DNA of 64,000 bases from Salibacterium lacus. Lineage in GTDB: Bacteria > Bacillota > Bacilli > Bacillales > Marinococcaceae. The stretch spans positions 62,001-126,000 of the forward strand of contig NZ_JBHUML010000002.1 of NCBI RefSeq assembly GCF_042684865.1, given 5' to 3'. The notes beneath the pieces were generated by a model that did not search any database, was not told the origin of the DNA, and saw only the letters and a program-made list of their open reading frames with translations. A program made the translations under genes and the position numbers. Each line of letters starts with the position of its first letter. The stretch's first letter is position 1. Below, in pieces: positions 36,298 to 44,900 of the stretch.

Positions 36298-36576
36298 CAG
36301 TTATGAAAAGATAAAGAAAGCTGACGACAGAGAAAGTAAACAGGAATAAGGCGTTTCAGAGAGGAACTGCTGCAGCTGAAATCAGTTCCACGTCCCCCTG
36401 TTGAAAGACACTCCCGAGGCTTCGTTTCGAAGGCTTGTGAAGCTGGTAGGGACGGACGTATTCAGGCGTTAACGTAAAAGAAGCGGAAATATGCGCAGCA
36501 TATTTCAAGCAGGGTGGCACCACGGGAAAAACTCGTCCCTCGTATTATACTACGTAGGGGGACGGGTTTTTTTAAT
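36298..36576 (+). promoter_or_regulatory. T-box leader of hisS-aspS
   Basis: The conserved T-box sequence AGGGTGGCACCACGGG starts at 36511, and a terminator hairpin with seven T's ends near 36576. In Stem I, AACAGG (36339-36344) pairs with CCTGTT (36397-36402), and GAG pairs with CTC below the specifier loop. The loop's 3' side reads GAAAGACA, which puts the specifier at GAC (36407-36409), an Asp codon. CAC (His) overlaps it at 36409-36411. The UGGC in the T-box would pair with a tRNA whose discriminator is G, as in tRNA-Asp. Uncharged tRNA should allow read-through. Confidence 0.92.
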
Positions 36577-36608
36577 GCCGCAATAAGTCGTAGAAAGGAG
36601 CCTTAGAT

Positions 36609-37892
36609 ATGAATATACGTATACCAAGAGGAACGCAGGATATTCTGCCGGGGCATTCGGAAGAATGGCAGTATGTGGAACGTATCTGGCATGACATCTG
36701 CCGCCGTTACAATTACGCAGAAATTCGTACTCCTATATTTGAGCAGACGGAACTGTTCCAGCGAGGGGTCGGTGACACGACCGACATTGTACAAAAAGAA
36801 ATGTATACATTCGAAGACCGAGGCGGACGAAGTTTGACGCTGAGGCCTGAAGGAACCGCATCTGTTGTTCGTTCTTACGTCGAAAACAAGCGGTTCGGCC
36901 TTCCGGACCAGCCGGACAAGCTGTATTACACCGGTCCGATGTTCCGTTATGAACGGCCGCAGTCCGGAAGAATGCGCCAATTTGTTCAATTCGGGGTGGA
37001 AGCTGTCGGCAGTGCCGATCCGGCAGTGGACGCGGAAGTTCTCTCCCTTGCGATGGAATTTTACCGGGAAGCCGGATTGAAAGGGCTGAAGCTTGTTCTG
37101 AACAGCCTTGGCGACCAGGAGAGCAGAAACGCCCACCGCAATGCGCTGATCAGCCACTTCAAGCCGCGGATTGACGAATTCTGCAGCGACTGTCAAAGCC
37201 GGCTGGAAAAGAATCCGCTCCGCATTCTGGACTGTAAAGAGGACAAAGACCATCCTCTTATGCAGAATGCACCATCCATTCTGGACTATCTGAATGAATA
37301 TTCGACAAAGTATTTTGAGACAGTGAAAGAAATGCTGAGCAAAATGGATATCCCTTATGAAGTAGATCCAAATCTCGTGCGGGGACTTGATTATTATAAT
37401 CACACGGCCTTTGAGATTATGATTGAAGGAGAAGGGTTCGGCGCCATTTCCACTCTGATGGGCGGAGGACGCTATAACGGACTCGTCGAAGAACTTGGCG
37501 GTCCGGAATCCCCTGGTATCGGCTTTGCTCTGAGTGTGGAACGACTGCTCATGGCTCTTGAGGCCCAGAACGTGGAAGTTCCGATGCAGGCGGGACTGGA
37601 CTGTTATCTTGTAACACAGGGCGAAGAACCGGATAAAGATGCAGCAGCGCTTTTGACGGAACTCCGCCGGGCAGGGATAACCGCAGATAAGGATTATATG
37701 AACAGAAAAATGAAAGGACAGTTTAAAGCCGCCGACCGGCAGCAGGCTCTGTTTACGGCAGTGCTTGGAGAAGAAGAATGGAATGCCGGAATAATCAACC
37801 TGAAAAACATGCAGAGCGGCGGCCAGGAGGAAGTAGCAATCAAAGAACTTCCAGCCCGTTTGTCCAAGCAATTGAAGGAGGAAAAAAAATGA
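36609..37892 (+). CDS. hisS: Histidyl-tRNA synthetase
   Basis: HisS (427 residues) is a class II synthetase charging tRNA-His. It begins with RIPRGTQDILPG (motif with histidine pocket), has RPEGTASVVRSY (motif 2 area), LVRGLDYYNHTAFEI (His-specific motif), and GIGFALSVERLL (motif 3), followed by the anticodon-binding domain. AAAGGAG precedes ATG 36609. Its last four bases (ATGA) start aspS. Confidence 0.97.
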   Translation: MNIRIPRGTQDILPGHSEEWQYVERIWHDICRRYNYAEIRTPIFEQTELFQRGVGDTTDIVQKEMYTFEDRGGRSLTLRPEGTASVVRSYVENKRFGLPDQPDKLYYTGPMFRYERPQSGRMRQFVQFGVEAVGSADPAVDAEVLSLAMEFYREAGLKGLKLVLNSLGDQESRNAHRNALISHFKPRIDEFCSDCQSRLEKNPLRILDCKEDKDHPLMQNAPSILDYLNEYSTKYFETVKEMLSKMDIPYEVDPNLVRGLDYYNHTAFEIMIEGEGFGAISTLMGGGRYNGLVEELGGPESPGIGFALSVERLLMALEAQNVEVPMQAGLDCYLVTQGEEPDKDAAALLTELRRAGITADKDYMNRKMKGQFKAADRQQALFTAVLGEEEWNAGIINLKNMQSGGQEEVAIKELPARLSKQLKEEKK

Positions 37893-39664
37893 TAGGTCGA
37901 ACGCATTATTGTACAGATATTACGGAATCAACGATTGGTTCCGTCGTTGAATTAAAAGGATGGGCCCAGACGAGACGTGACCTCGGCCAGGTGATTTTTA
38001 TCGACCTGCGTGACCGCAGCGGCATTGTGCAGATTGTAGCCAATCCGGAAATTTCTCCGGGGGCTCTTGAAACGATGGATAAAGTAAGAAGTGAGTATGT
38101 GCTGGATGTAAAAGGCACCGTCGTAAAGCGGGATGAGGAAACATTTAATGAAAAAATTCCGACCGGCACCGTTGAAGTCCAGGTCGATGAAGTGACGATT
38201 CTTAATGACGCGAAGCCGCTGCCGTTTCAGATAGAAGACGACACGGAGGTATCAGAAGATGTCCGTCTGAGATACCGCTACCTTGACCTGCGACGCGCGG
38301 GGATGCGTGAAACATTTAAAATGCGCCACCGCACGACGAAGCTGATCCGGGATTTTCTGGACGAACAGGATTTTCTTGAGATGGAAACACCAATGCTGAC
38401 CAAAAGTACACCGGAAGGCGCACGTGATTATCTCGTACCGAGCCGGGTGCACCACGGACAGTTTTATGCCCTGCCGCAGTCTCCGCAGCTTTTTAAACAG
38501 CTGTTGATGGTGTCAGGCTTTGAAAAATACTACCAGATTGTACGCTGTTTCCGGGATGAGGACCTCCGTGCAGACCGGCAGCCGGAGTTTACACAGGTCG
38601 ATATTGAAGCATCTTTCATGAATACAGAAGATTTCCTGCCCATGATGGAAAACATGATGCGCCGGGTCATGAAAGACATTCATGACGTGGATATTGAAGC
38701 GCCTTTTAAGCGTTTGACGTATGAAGAAGCGATGCACCGCTTTGGTTCGGATAAGCCGGATACCCGTTTTGGAATGGAACTGGTAGAACTGAGTGATATT
38801 GTGAAAGACAGCGGCTTTAAAGTATTCAATGACGCTGTGAAAAACGGTGGTATTGTGAAGGGACTGAATGTTAAAGGCGTTGCTGACTCCATGTCCCGCA
38901 AAGAAATCGACGACCTGGCAGAATTCGTTGCGATTTACGGTGCGAAAGGGCTCGCCTGGCTGAAGGTCGAAGAGGAGCAGCTGAAAGGCCCGATCGCCAA
39001 GTTCTTTACGGATGAAGAAACAGCAGAGCTGCGGAAAGCAATGGATGCCGAAGCCGGAGATCTGTTGTTCTTTGGTGCCGACCAGAAACAGATTGTCTTT
39101 GATGCGCTTGGAGCGCTTCGTCTGAAGTTTGGAAAAGAACTTGGTCTTATTGACGAGAATGCCTTTCATTTTCTGTGGGTGACAGAATTCCCGTTAATGG
39201 AATATGACCCGGAGACAAAGAAATACTCCGCCATGCACCACCCATTCACCAGACCAATACCTGAGGATATCGATAAACTTGAGGATCGTCCGGAAGAAGT
39301 GAAAGCAGAAGCTTACGATCTTGTGTTGAACGGCTATGAGCTTGGCGGCGGTTCCCAGCGTATTTTCGAGAGAGACCTGCAGGAGAAAATGTTTTCCGCG
39401 CTTGGTTTCAGCCGCGAGGAAGCAGAAGAACAGTTCGGTTTTCTGCTGAACGCATTTGATTACGGCACTCCGCCGCATGGTGGAATTGCGCTCGGGCTGG
39501 ACCGCCTGATTATGATTCTCGCCGGAAGCAATAATCTGCGGGATACCATCGCCTTTCCTAAGACAGCAAGCGCCAGCGACCCGTTAACCGGAGCTCCCGG
39601 AGAAGTCAGTGACAGCCAGCTTGATGAACTGGATCTGAAAGTAATTCCCCGGGAAAAAGAGTGA
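37889..39664 (+). CDS. aspS: Aspartyl-tRNA synthetase
   Basis: The 591-residue bacterial-type AspRS has an OB-fold anticodon domain (about 1-105), motif 2 (FRDEDLRADRQPEFTQ), the GAD insertion domain and motif 3 (GIALGLDRLIM). ATG 37889 overlaps the hisS stop by 4 bases and follows AAGGAGG. The long insertion domain indicates the bacterial form. Whether it is discriminating or also makes Asp-tRNA-Asn depends on gatCAB elsewhere. Confidence 0.97.
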   Translation: MIGRTHYCTDITESTIGSVVELKGWAQTRRDLGQVIFIDLRDRSGIVQIVANPEISPGALETMDKVRSEYVLDVKGTVVKRDEETFNEKIPTGTVEVQVDEVTILNDAKPLPFQIEDDTEVSEDVRLRYRYLDLRRAGMRETFKMRHRTTKLIRDFLDEQDFLEMETPMLTKSTPEGARDYLVPSRVHHGQFYALPQSPQLFKQLLMVSGFEKYYQIVRCFRDEDLRADRQPEFTQVDIEASFMNTEDFLPMMENMMRRVMKDIHDVDIEAPFKRLTYEEAMHRFGSDKPDTRFGMELVELSDIVKDSGFKVFNDAVKNGGIVKGLNVKGVADSMSRKEIDDLAEFVAIYGAKGLAWLKVEEEQLKGPIAKFFTDEETAELRKAMDAEAGDLLFFGADQKQIVFDALGALRLKFGKELGLIDENAFHFLWVTEFPLMEYDPETKKYSAMHHPFTRPIPEDIDKLEDRPEEVKAEAYDLVLNGYELGGGSQRIFERDLQEKMFSALGFSREEAEEQFGFLLNAFDYGTPPHGGIALGLDRLIMILAGSNNLRDTIAFPKTASASDPLTGAPGEVSDSQLDELDLKVIPREKE

Positions 39665-39671
39665 GACGGAA

Positions 39672-39977
39672 TTAAATGTGGTCAGTCTTCCGGAACGCGG
39701 TGATAAAAGGGGAAGGATCCGTTTTGATCTGAAAGGTGCGTACGCCGCTGGTCGTATGCAGATAGAGAAATCCTATCTGACCGGGTTCCCAGCGGAAGGA
39801 TATGTCAAATACGTCGCGCAGCGGATAATGGTGAACATGACTTTCAATCCTGTCTTCGTATAAATCAAGCCAGCCGCTGTATTCCTTCTGTTTTTTCTCG
39901 AGCCATTCAATCGTCTGTTCCACGTGAATGACTTCCTGTCTGGCAAGCCGGTTGGCGTCTTTATGTTCATTACTCAT
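39672..39977 (-). CDS. Conserved-looking small protein of unknown function
   Basis: This 101-residue protein has a charged helical N-terminus (about 1-45, Glu/Lys/His-rich) and a C-terminal part with alternating hydrophobic residues (FDISFRWEPGQIGFLYLHTT and SGVRTFQIKTDPSPFITAFR) that looks like a beta-rich module ending in a helix. It has no signal peptide, membrane helix or Cys. The ribosome site is weak (AAAGGA about 13 bases upstream). It converges on aspS with 7 bases between stops. In B. subtilis the next genes after aspS are 6S RNA and a tcdA-like gene (yrvM). This protein is not TcdA. I do not recognise the family. Confidence 0.65.
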   Translation of the reverse strand: MSNEHKDANRLARQEVIHVEQTIEWLEKKQKEYSGWLDLYEDRIESHVHHYPLRDVFDISFRWEPGQIGFLYLHTTSGVRTFQIKTDPSPFITAFRKTDHI

Positions 39978-40124
39978 TTAGAAGCGGACGTCCTTTCTTC
40001 TGGTTGGTTTCATGACCTTGAGTCCAACCTATACCCTGATCAGCCGTTTGTTAACCCCTCTTCTTTGAAAAAACAGGGGCTTTCCTTCATTTTCAAAAAT
40101 ACCGGCAGAAAAGAGGACTCATTC

Positions 40125-40153
40125 TTGACCACCGCATCGATCCATGCTATGAT
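40125..40153 (+). promoter_or_regulatory. Sigma-A promoter of the 6S RNA gene
   Basis: TTGACC (40125-40130), 17 bases, then TATGAT (40148-40153); transcription would start near 40160-40165. Confidence 0.85.
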
Positions 40154-40164
40154 GTAATCAATCA

Positions 40165-40360
40165 ATTTGAAGAGTCCTGAGGTGTACGTGGGACACTAAT
40201 CGTTTTGAGCCAACAGTTTTACATTGGGAGCCCGGACGTTTCAATTGGAATGACACGCCTCTTTATTGTGGAAGTCTGAACAATTGAACAGGGCACCCAC
40301 CTGCCGATGCAGGCTTCAAAACCAGGTCAGTTTGACGGCACATCGGGACTCTTCTATTTT
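40165..40360 (+). ncRNA. ssrS: 6S RNA (SsrS/BsrA type)
   Basis: The ends pair in a closing stem (GAAGAGTCC near 40169 with GGGACTCTTC ending near 40355). Inside are pieces typical of Firmicutes 6S RNA, such as GTTTTGAGCCAACA, GGGCACCCACCTG and CTTCAAAACC. The length of about 195 bases and the position downstream of aspS match bsrA of B. subtilis. 6S RNA mimics an open promoter and binds sigma-A RNA polymerase holoenzyme, lowering transcription in stationary phase and outgrowth. The T's after the stem may end the transcript; exact ends are estimates. Confidence 0.92.
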
Positions 40361-40370
40361 TGAAAGCAGT

Positions 40371-40402
40371 AACCCCAGGGGATTACTTCCTCTGGGGTTT
40401 TG
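40371..40402 (+). terminator. Terminator downstream of 6S RNA
   Basis: A 12-bp stem with one G-U pair (40371-40382 with 40388-40399) is followed by TTTT. It could also serve the minus-strand rsfA-like gene that ends at 40480. Confidence 0.85.
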
Positions 40403-40479
40403 TATGTTTTCAGACAGAAGATAATCAGGAATTTCTTCATTCCAGGGAGCAATTGTGAGATAATGAGAAGCAGTGATTT

Positions 40480-41043
40480 TCAGGCATTCTCCATCTTTTC
40501 CAGATTTCCATTCCGGTCCATTCGGAAAAAGTTGGAAACCTGATTTGTCTCCTCGGTAACAGCCATTTCTCTGGCCCGGTTCATCATATTTACGATGGTG
40601 TCATAATCCTGTTTTACGGCCAGATAGTCGTTCGTTATTCTGTTGATTTCCTGCTGCAGTTTTTCATGCCGGGATTCCAGCCGGGCGATGGTTTCTTCGG
40701 ACGTCTCTGACAAGGCAGGTTCCAGCCGTTCCAAAGCTTTAATGATAGATTCCAATGTTACATACGAAGGTTGACTGTTTTTCTTCAGGCTGGAAGCGGC
40801 CTGATGGGCTGATTTTTTTAATTTTTGTTTACGTTCCCGTTTAGCTGTTTTAACTTCTTGCTGATACCTGGACCGCACGATGGCATTCCAGCGGAAGCCG
40901 CATGCAGCTGATGTTCTGTCCAGTGCATCTCCTGCTTCATCAAAAGCATGCAGCTGCGTGCTTCCATCCCGGATGTGCTGCAAAATGGTATCAGCAAGAA
41001 AACGATCATCCCGGTCGGACCAGGCATCCTGTCTTACACTCAC
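40480..41043 (-). CDS. RsfA-family transcriptional regulator
   Basis: The 187-residue protein starts with a Myb/SANT-like helix domain (QDAWSDRDDRFLADTILQHI and ACGFRWNAIVRSRY) characteristic of RsfA and YlbO, and ends in a coiled coil (about 125-170). RsfA is a sigma-F-dependent prespore regulator that tunes expression of forespore genes. In B. subtilis rsfA lies elsewhere, so this is a paralogue or a moved copy. Start GTG 41043 has AAAGGAGA about 9 bases upstream. Confidence 0.85.
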   Translation of the reverse strand: MSVRQDAWSDRDDRFLADTILQHIRDGSTQLHAFDEAGDALDRTSAACGFRWNAIVRSRYQQEVKTAKRERKQKLKKSAHQAASSLKKNSQPSYVTLESIIKALERLEPALSETSEETIARLESRHEKLQQEINRITNDYLAVKQDYDTIVNMMNRAREMAVTEETNQVSNFFRMDRNGNLEKMENA

Positions 41044-41185
41044 AGCTCGATCTCTCCTTTCGGTTTCCTGTCCATAGATTGACAGGTTCTAGTGTAGCCT
41101 GGGAAGAAGGGATGTATACCTGGGACAAAAGCGGGGAAGAGAAACCGCGAAGCAAGAAGATGTGGACTCGAGGTAGGTGAGAAGA

Positions 41186-43345
41186 ATGAAAACCCTCCGC
41201 TCCAAACTTTTACTTATATTTTTAGTGATTACCTGTTTGCCGCTTACGGTGGCAGGTATCATTTCCTATCAGACACAGAAAAATGATTTAACGAACCGCA
41301 TCGAACAGACACTGTTTATATACTCGGACAATCTATCGGTGGCGGTGGAAGATATTGTGCGTGAGCGGCTTTTTGATCTTGAACAGTTATCGGACAATCC
41401 TGTGTTGATGGATGAAGAGGCGGGAAAAGAAGAAATGCAGCAGGAATTTATGAAATTTATACATAACCATGAGCTGTATTACGGTCTTATCTTTGTCAGT
41501 CCACAAGGGCAGGTCACTGTTGATACAGATGGCACCGTAGTTGGAAACAATGTTTCTGAAAGACAATGGTTTCAGGAAGCAAAAGAGGGTGGTGTGTTTC
41601 TGTCAGACATATTCAACTCCCCCGTCGTAAACAGTCCTATCCTTGCGATGGCAGCGTCGGTGGAGAACGAAGAGGGAGAGGTTATCGGTGTCCTTTCTCC
41701 TTCCTTTGATCTGGAAAACCTGTGGTCGTTTTTATGGGAGCGGACCAGTGAATATTCCGCGCAGCAGAACAATTTAAACCCATCAGGAGACACCTTTATT
41801 TTGAATCAGTCCGGGGATTATATTGCCCATCCTGATCAGGACTATATCCTGGAGAAAAACTTTCTTGAAGAATCACACAAGAACATGAGTACTATGGAAG
41901 GATTCGGGGAACAGCCCGGTCTTATTCACAATGAAGAGACACAAAGTGTGAGTGCCATTGCGCCTGTAGAACAGATGGAGGGGTTCAGCAATGATTGGTA
42001 TGTCGGAGTATCGGTTCCTGAAGATGAAGTATACGCCCCGCTCCGGAGCCTGCTTTGGAAATACGTGGCCTTGTTCAGCGTTGTACTGTTAATCACAGTG
42101 ACGGCGGTGTTTAAGCTGTCACGCTATATCACCTCCCCGGTTGAAAATCTGGTATCGGCTGCCAGTTCTTTTGCGGAAGGGAAAAAAGTAACACCGCTTC
42201 ATTCCAACGCGTATGAAGAAATTAACAAGTTGAACCGGACATTCAATGACATGACAGAGCGTCTGGAAGAGCGGGAAAAGGCCCACCAGAAGTCCTCACT
42301 GATTCTCGAGGCAACAGATAACGGCGTTATTTCGATCAACCGGGAAGACCTTACGATCACGACATTCAACCGGACGTGTGAAAATCTTTTCGGCTGCAAA
42401 AAAGAGAAAGTGCTGGGCCGCCCCCTCCATGAAGTGAAGGAAATATGTCCGGAATTTGCTTCTTTCATGGGACATGTTCCGTTGTCTGACGACAGGGACC
42501 ACCGTTCAACGATCTTTGAATTTGACTGCACGATTCATGGGTGGACTCACTCTTTTTTCCTCAGTAACACACCTCTTCCATCGTTTGAAAATGACGGCAG
42601 AGTGGAAGATTTTCTGTTGGTATTTAAAGAAATTACAGAAAAAAGGGAGATGGAACGAGAGCTGCTCCGCAGTGAAAAGCTGAAAGTAATCGGCCGGCTT
42701 TCGGCAGGTTTTGCCCACGAAATCAGAAATCCGCTGACAACCATCCATGGTTTTATGCAGTTGTTCAAGGAATCACCGGATGCAGGCGGGGTGAGCAGCT
42801 ATCACTATCAGATTATCATCTCGGAAATTGAGCGGGTGAACAGCATCGTGGAAGATCTTTTGACGATTGCCAGACCGGACAAAACAGAGGACAAAGATTA
42901 TATCAATGTGAATGAAATCCTGGCCCATACTATCTATTTATTCCAGGCACGTGCCGATCACAGCAATATTTCGGTGGAACAGGAACTGGATGCAGAACTT
43001 CCGAAAGTGTACGGGGAAGATAAGAAACTGAGGCAGGTATTTATGAATCTCATTAAAAACGCGGTGGAAGCGGTGGAACACAATGGTCACATTTTCGTAG
43101 AGACAAAGAGCCGTTCTGATTTTTCCCGGCAGGGCGTGAGTATTCGTATCATGGATGACGGATGTGGAATGGATGCTGAAACACTGGATAAACTGGGGAG
43201 TCCATTTTATACAACGAAGGCTGATGGTACCGGGCTCGGGCTGATGACCTGCTTTCAGATTATTGAAGAAGCAGGCGGCAGCATTGATGTGCACAGTGAG
43301 GAAGGAAACGGCTCCGAATTTGACATTTGGCTGCCGGTACAATAA
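41186..43345 (+). CDS. Membrane sensor histidine kinase (sporulation-kinase type, orphan)
   Basis: The 719-residue protein has a membrane helix (about 7-28), an extracellular double-Cache-like sensor region (about 30-285), a second helix (about 287-310), a HAMP segment, a PAS domain (about 368-480), a HisKA dimerisation helix with His511 in AHEIRNPLTT, and an ATPase domain with NLIKNAVEAV, DDGCGM and GTGLGL. No response regulator lies next to it, as for the Kin kinases that feed Spo0F. The input signal cannot be told. ATG 41186 is preferred to GTG 41177 because AGGTGAG precedes it. It diverges from the RsfA-like gene. Confidence 0.9.
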   Translation: MKTLRSKLLLIFLVITCLPLTVAGIISYQTQKNDLTNRIEQTLFIYSDNLSVAVEDIVRERLFDLEQLSDNPVLMDEEAGKEEMQQEFMKFIHNHELYYGLIFVSPQGQVTVDTDGTVVGNNVSERQWFQEAKEGGVFLSDIFNSPVVNSPILAMAASVENEEGEVIGVLSPSFDLENLWSFLWERTSEYSAQQNNLNPSGDTFILNQSGDYIAHPDQDYILEKNFLEESHKNMSTMEGFGEQPGLIHNEETQSVSAIAPVEQMEGFSNDWYVGVSVPEDEVYAPLRSLLWKYVALFSVVLLITVTAVFKLSRYITSPVENLVSAASSFAEGKKVTPLHSNAYEEINKLNRTFNDMTERLEEREKAHQKSSLILEATDNGVISINREDLTITTFNRTCENLFGCKKEKVLGRPLHEVKEICPEFASFMGHVPLSDDRDHRSTIFEFDCTIHGWTHSFFLSNTPLPSFENDGRVEDFLLVFKEITEKREMERELLRSEKLKVIGRLSAGFAHEIRNPLTTIHGFMQLFKESPDAGGVSSYHYQIIISEIERVNSIVEDLLTIARPDKTEDKDYINVNEILAHTIYLFQARADHSNISVEQELDAELPKVYGEDKKLRQVFMNLIKNAVEAVEHNGHIFVETKSRSDFSRQGVSIRIMDDGCGMDAETLDKLGSPFYTTKADGTGLGLMTCFQIIEEAGGSIDVHSEEGNGSEFDIWLPVQ

Positions 43346-43405
43346 GGAAGTATGGATGATATCGGCGGTTTTGCTGAATTACCGAAGGCACGCAGCAATC
43401 ACTCA

Positions 43406-43446
43406 AAAAAAAGACAGAAGAGCCCGTCAGGTTCTTCTGTCTTTTT
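43406..43446. terminator. Bidirectional terminator, kinase gene / rarA
   Basis: A 14-bp stem (43408-43421 with 43433-43446) with A's on one side and T's on the other overlaps the last codons of rarA. Confidence 0.88.
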
Positions 43447-44707
43447 CCATATTGTAATAAACATCGGCCAGCGCACGTTCGAATTTACCGGTGGTTTTTG
43501 GTACATAATATTGATCATGTTTGACAGCATCAGGGAGATACTGCTGGGGAATCCACCCTCTTGCATCATGGTGCGGGTACTGATACGTATTGCCGTGTCC
43601 GAGTTTTTCAGCACCTTTGTAGTGAGCGTCTTTCAAATGAAGCGGAATGTCCGGCGTTCCGTGTTTCAGCAGTGCTTCCCGGGCCTGATCAAACGCTGTA
43701 TAGGCACTGTTTGATTTAGGCGAAAGGCATAGTTCCACGACAGCATCGGCAAGGGGAATTCTTGCTTCCGGAAAGCCGAGACGTTCCGCTGCTTCCACAG
43801 CGGCAAGTGCCCTTGGTCCGGCCTGCGGACTGGCAAGGCCGATATCTTCATAGGCGGTAACAACCAGGCGTCTGCCGATGCTGACAAGATCCCCTGCTTC
43901 CACCAGCCGGGCGAGATAATGAAGAGCCGCGTTTACATCGCTGCCCCGGATGGATTTTTGGAACGCAGAGAGTACGTCATAGTGGGCATCACCGTCTTTG
44001 TCATGCTGGAAGCTTTTTTTCTGAATGCATTCTTCTGCCGCAGCAAGGTCGATGGTAATGGTTCCGTCTTCATCCGGAGGCGTGGAGAGCACCGCCAGTT
44101 CCAGAGCACCAAGAGCTGTACGGAGGTCTCCGCCGCCGGCTTCAGCGAGATGACGGGCGGCATCTTGCTGAAGTTCAGCCTGATAGTTCCCGAGGCCGCG
44201 CTCTTTGTCCTGAAGAGCATAGTAAAGCGTGTCCATCACCTCTTCGATGGAAAGGCGCTGCAGCTCAAAAATCTGACAGCGGCTCCTGACAGCGGGGCTG
44301 ATGGCGTGGTAGGGATTGGCTGTCGTCGCGCCGATCATGATAATCAACCCTTTTTCCAGGTGGGGAAGCAGAAAATCCTGCTTCGTTTTATCAAGGCGGT
44401 GTACCTCGTCCATAATAACGATCAGCTGGTTGGAGATCTTCGCCTCCTCGACCGCTATTTCCATATCTTTTTTGTTATGTTCGACCGCATTCATCATTTT
44501 AAACGGTATATCTGTGCTTCCTGCTACCGCGGAAGCGATGGATGTTTTTCCGGTGCCCGGCGGACCGTACAGAATCATCGACGTCAGTTTTCTCGTCTGA
44601 ATCATACGCTGAAGCAGTCTGCCTTCGCTGAGAAGGTGGCTCTGCCCGATAACTTCGTCAATAACCCGCGGCCGCATCCGGTACGGGAGCGGCTGCTGTT
44701 TATTCAT
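43427..44707 (-). CDS. rarA: Replication-associated recombination protein RarA
   Basis: RarA/MgsA (426 residues) is an AAA+ ATPase acting at stalled forks. Walker A is LYGPPGTGKTS, Walker B is IMDEVHRL, sensor 1 is IGATTANP, and the tetramerisation region contains KGAEKLGHG. It is the homologue of B. subtilis yrvN and lies divergent from the YczE/cymR cluster. AAAGGAG is 9 bases before ATG 44707. Confidence 0.95.
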   Translation of the reverse strand: MNKQQPLPYRMRPRVIDEVIGQSHLLSEGRLLQRMIQTRKLTSMILYGPPGTGKTSIASAVAGSTDIPFKMMNAVEHNKKDMEIAVEEAKISNQLIVIMDEVHRLDKTKQDFLLPHLEKGLIIMIGATTANPYHAISPAVRSRCQIFELQRLSIEEVMDTLYYALQDKERGLGNYQAELQQDAARHLAEAGGGDLRTALGALELAVLSTPPDEDGTITIDLAAAEECIQKKSFQHDKDGDAHYDVLSAFQKSIRGSDVNAALHYLARLVEAGDLVSIGRRLVVTAYEDIGLASPQAGPRALAAVEAAERLGFPEARIPLADAVVELCLSPKSNSAYTAFDQAREALLKHGTPDIPLHLKDAHYKGAEKLGHGNTYQYPHHDARGWIPQQYLPDAVKHDQYYVPKTTGKFERALADVYYNMEKDRRT

Positions 44708-44822
44708 AAGAAACGCTCCTTTTATGCAAGAACATCAGTTCTAATATAACACATTCAACGGAAACATAACAGAGAAAGATGGATCGTATCAATCAGCTCT
44801 TATGCAAAAGACGGCCTGTTCA

Positions 44823-44831
44823 TGCTATAAT
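44823..44831 (+). promoter_or_regulatory. Extended -10 promoter before the YczE-like gene
   Basis: TGCTATAAT at 44823-44831 is a perfect extended -10 element. The hexamer 17 bases upstream (TGCAAA) is weak, as is common with such promoters. Confidence 0.5.
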
Positions 44832-44900
44832 AACAAAGGATTAAATCGAAATAAGCAGAAGCCGGATACCGGGTGTTCTTGATGGGAGACGTAAGATAGG

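Noticed and set aside
36603..37871. Long minus-strand open frame opposite hisS
   Set aside because: It is a codon-bias shadow of hisS; the protein has no recognisable domain.
40160..40360. T-box or tRNA in the 502-base gap after aspS
   Set aside because: No AGGGTGG element or cloverleaf; closing stem and internal motifs fit 6S RNA.
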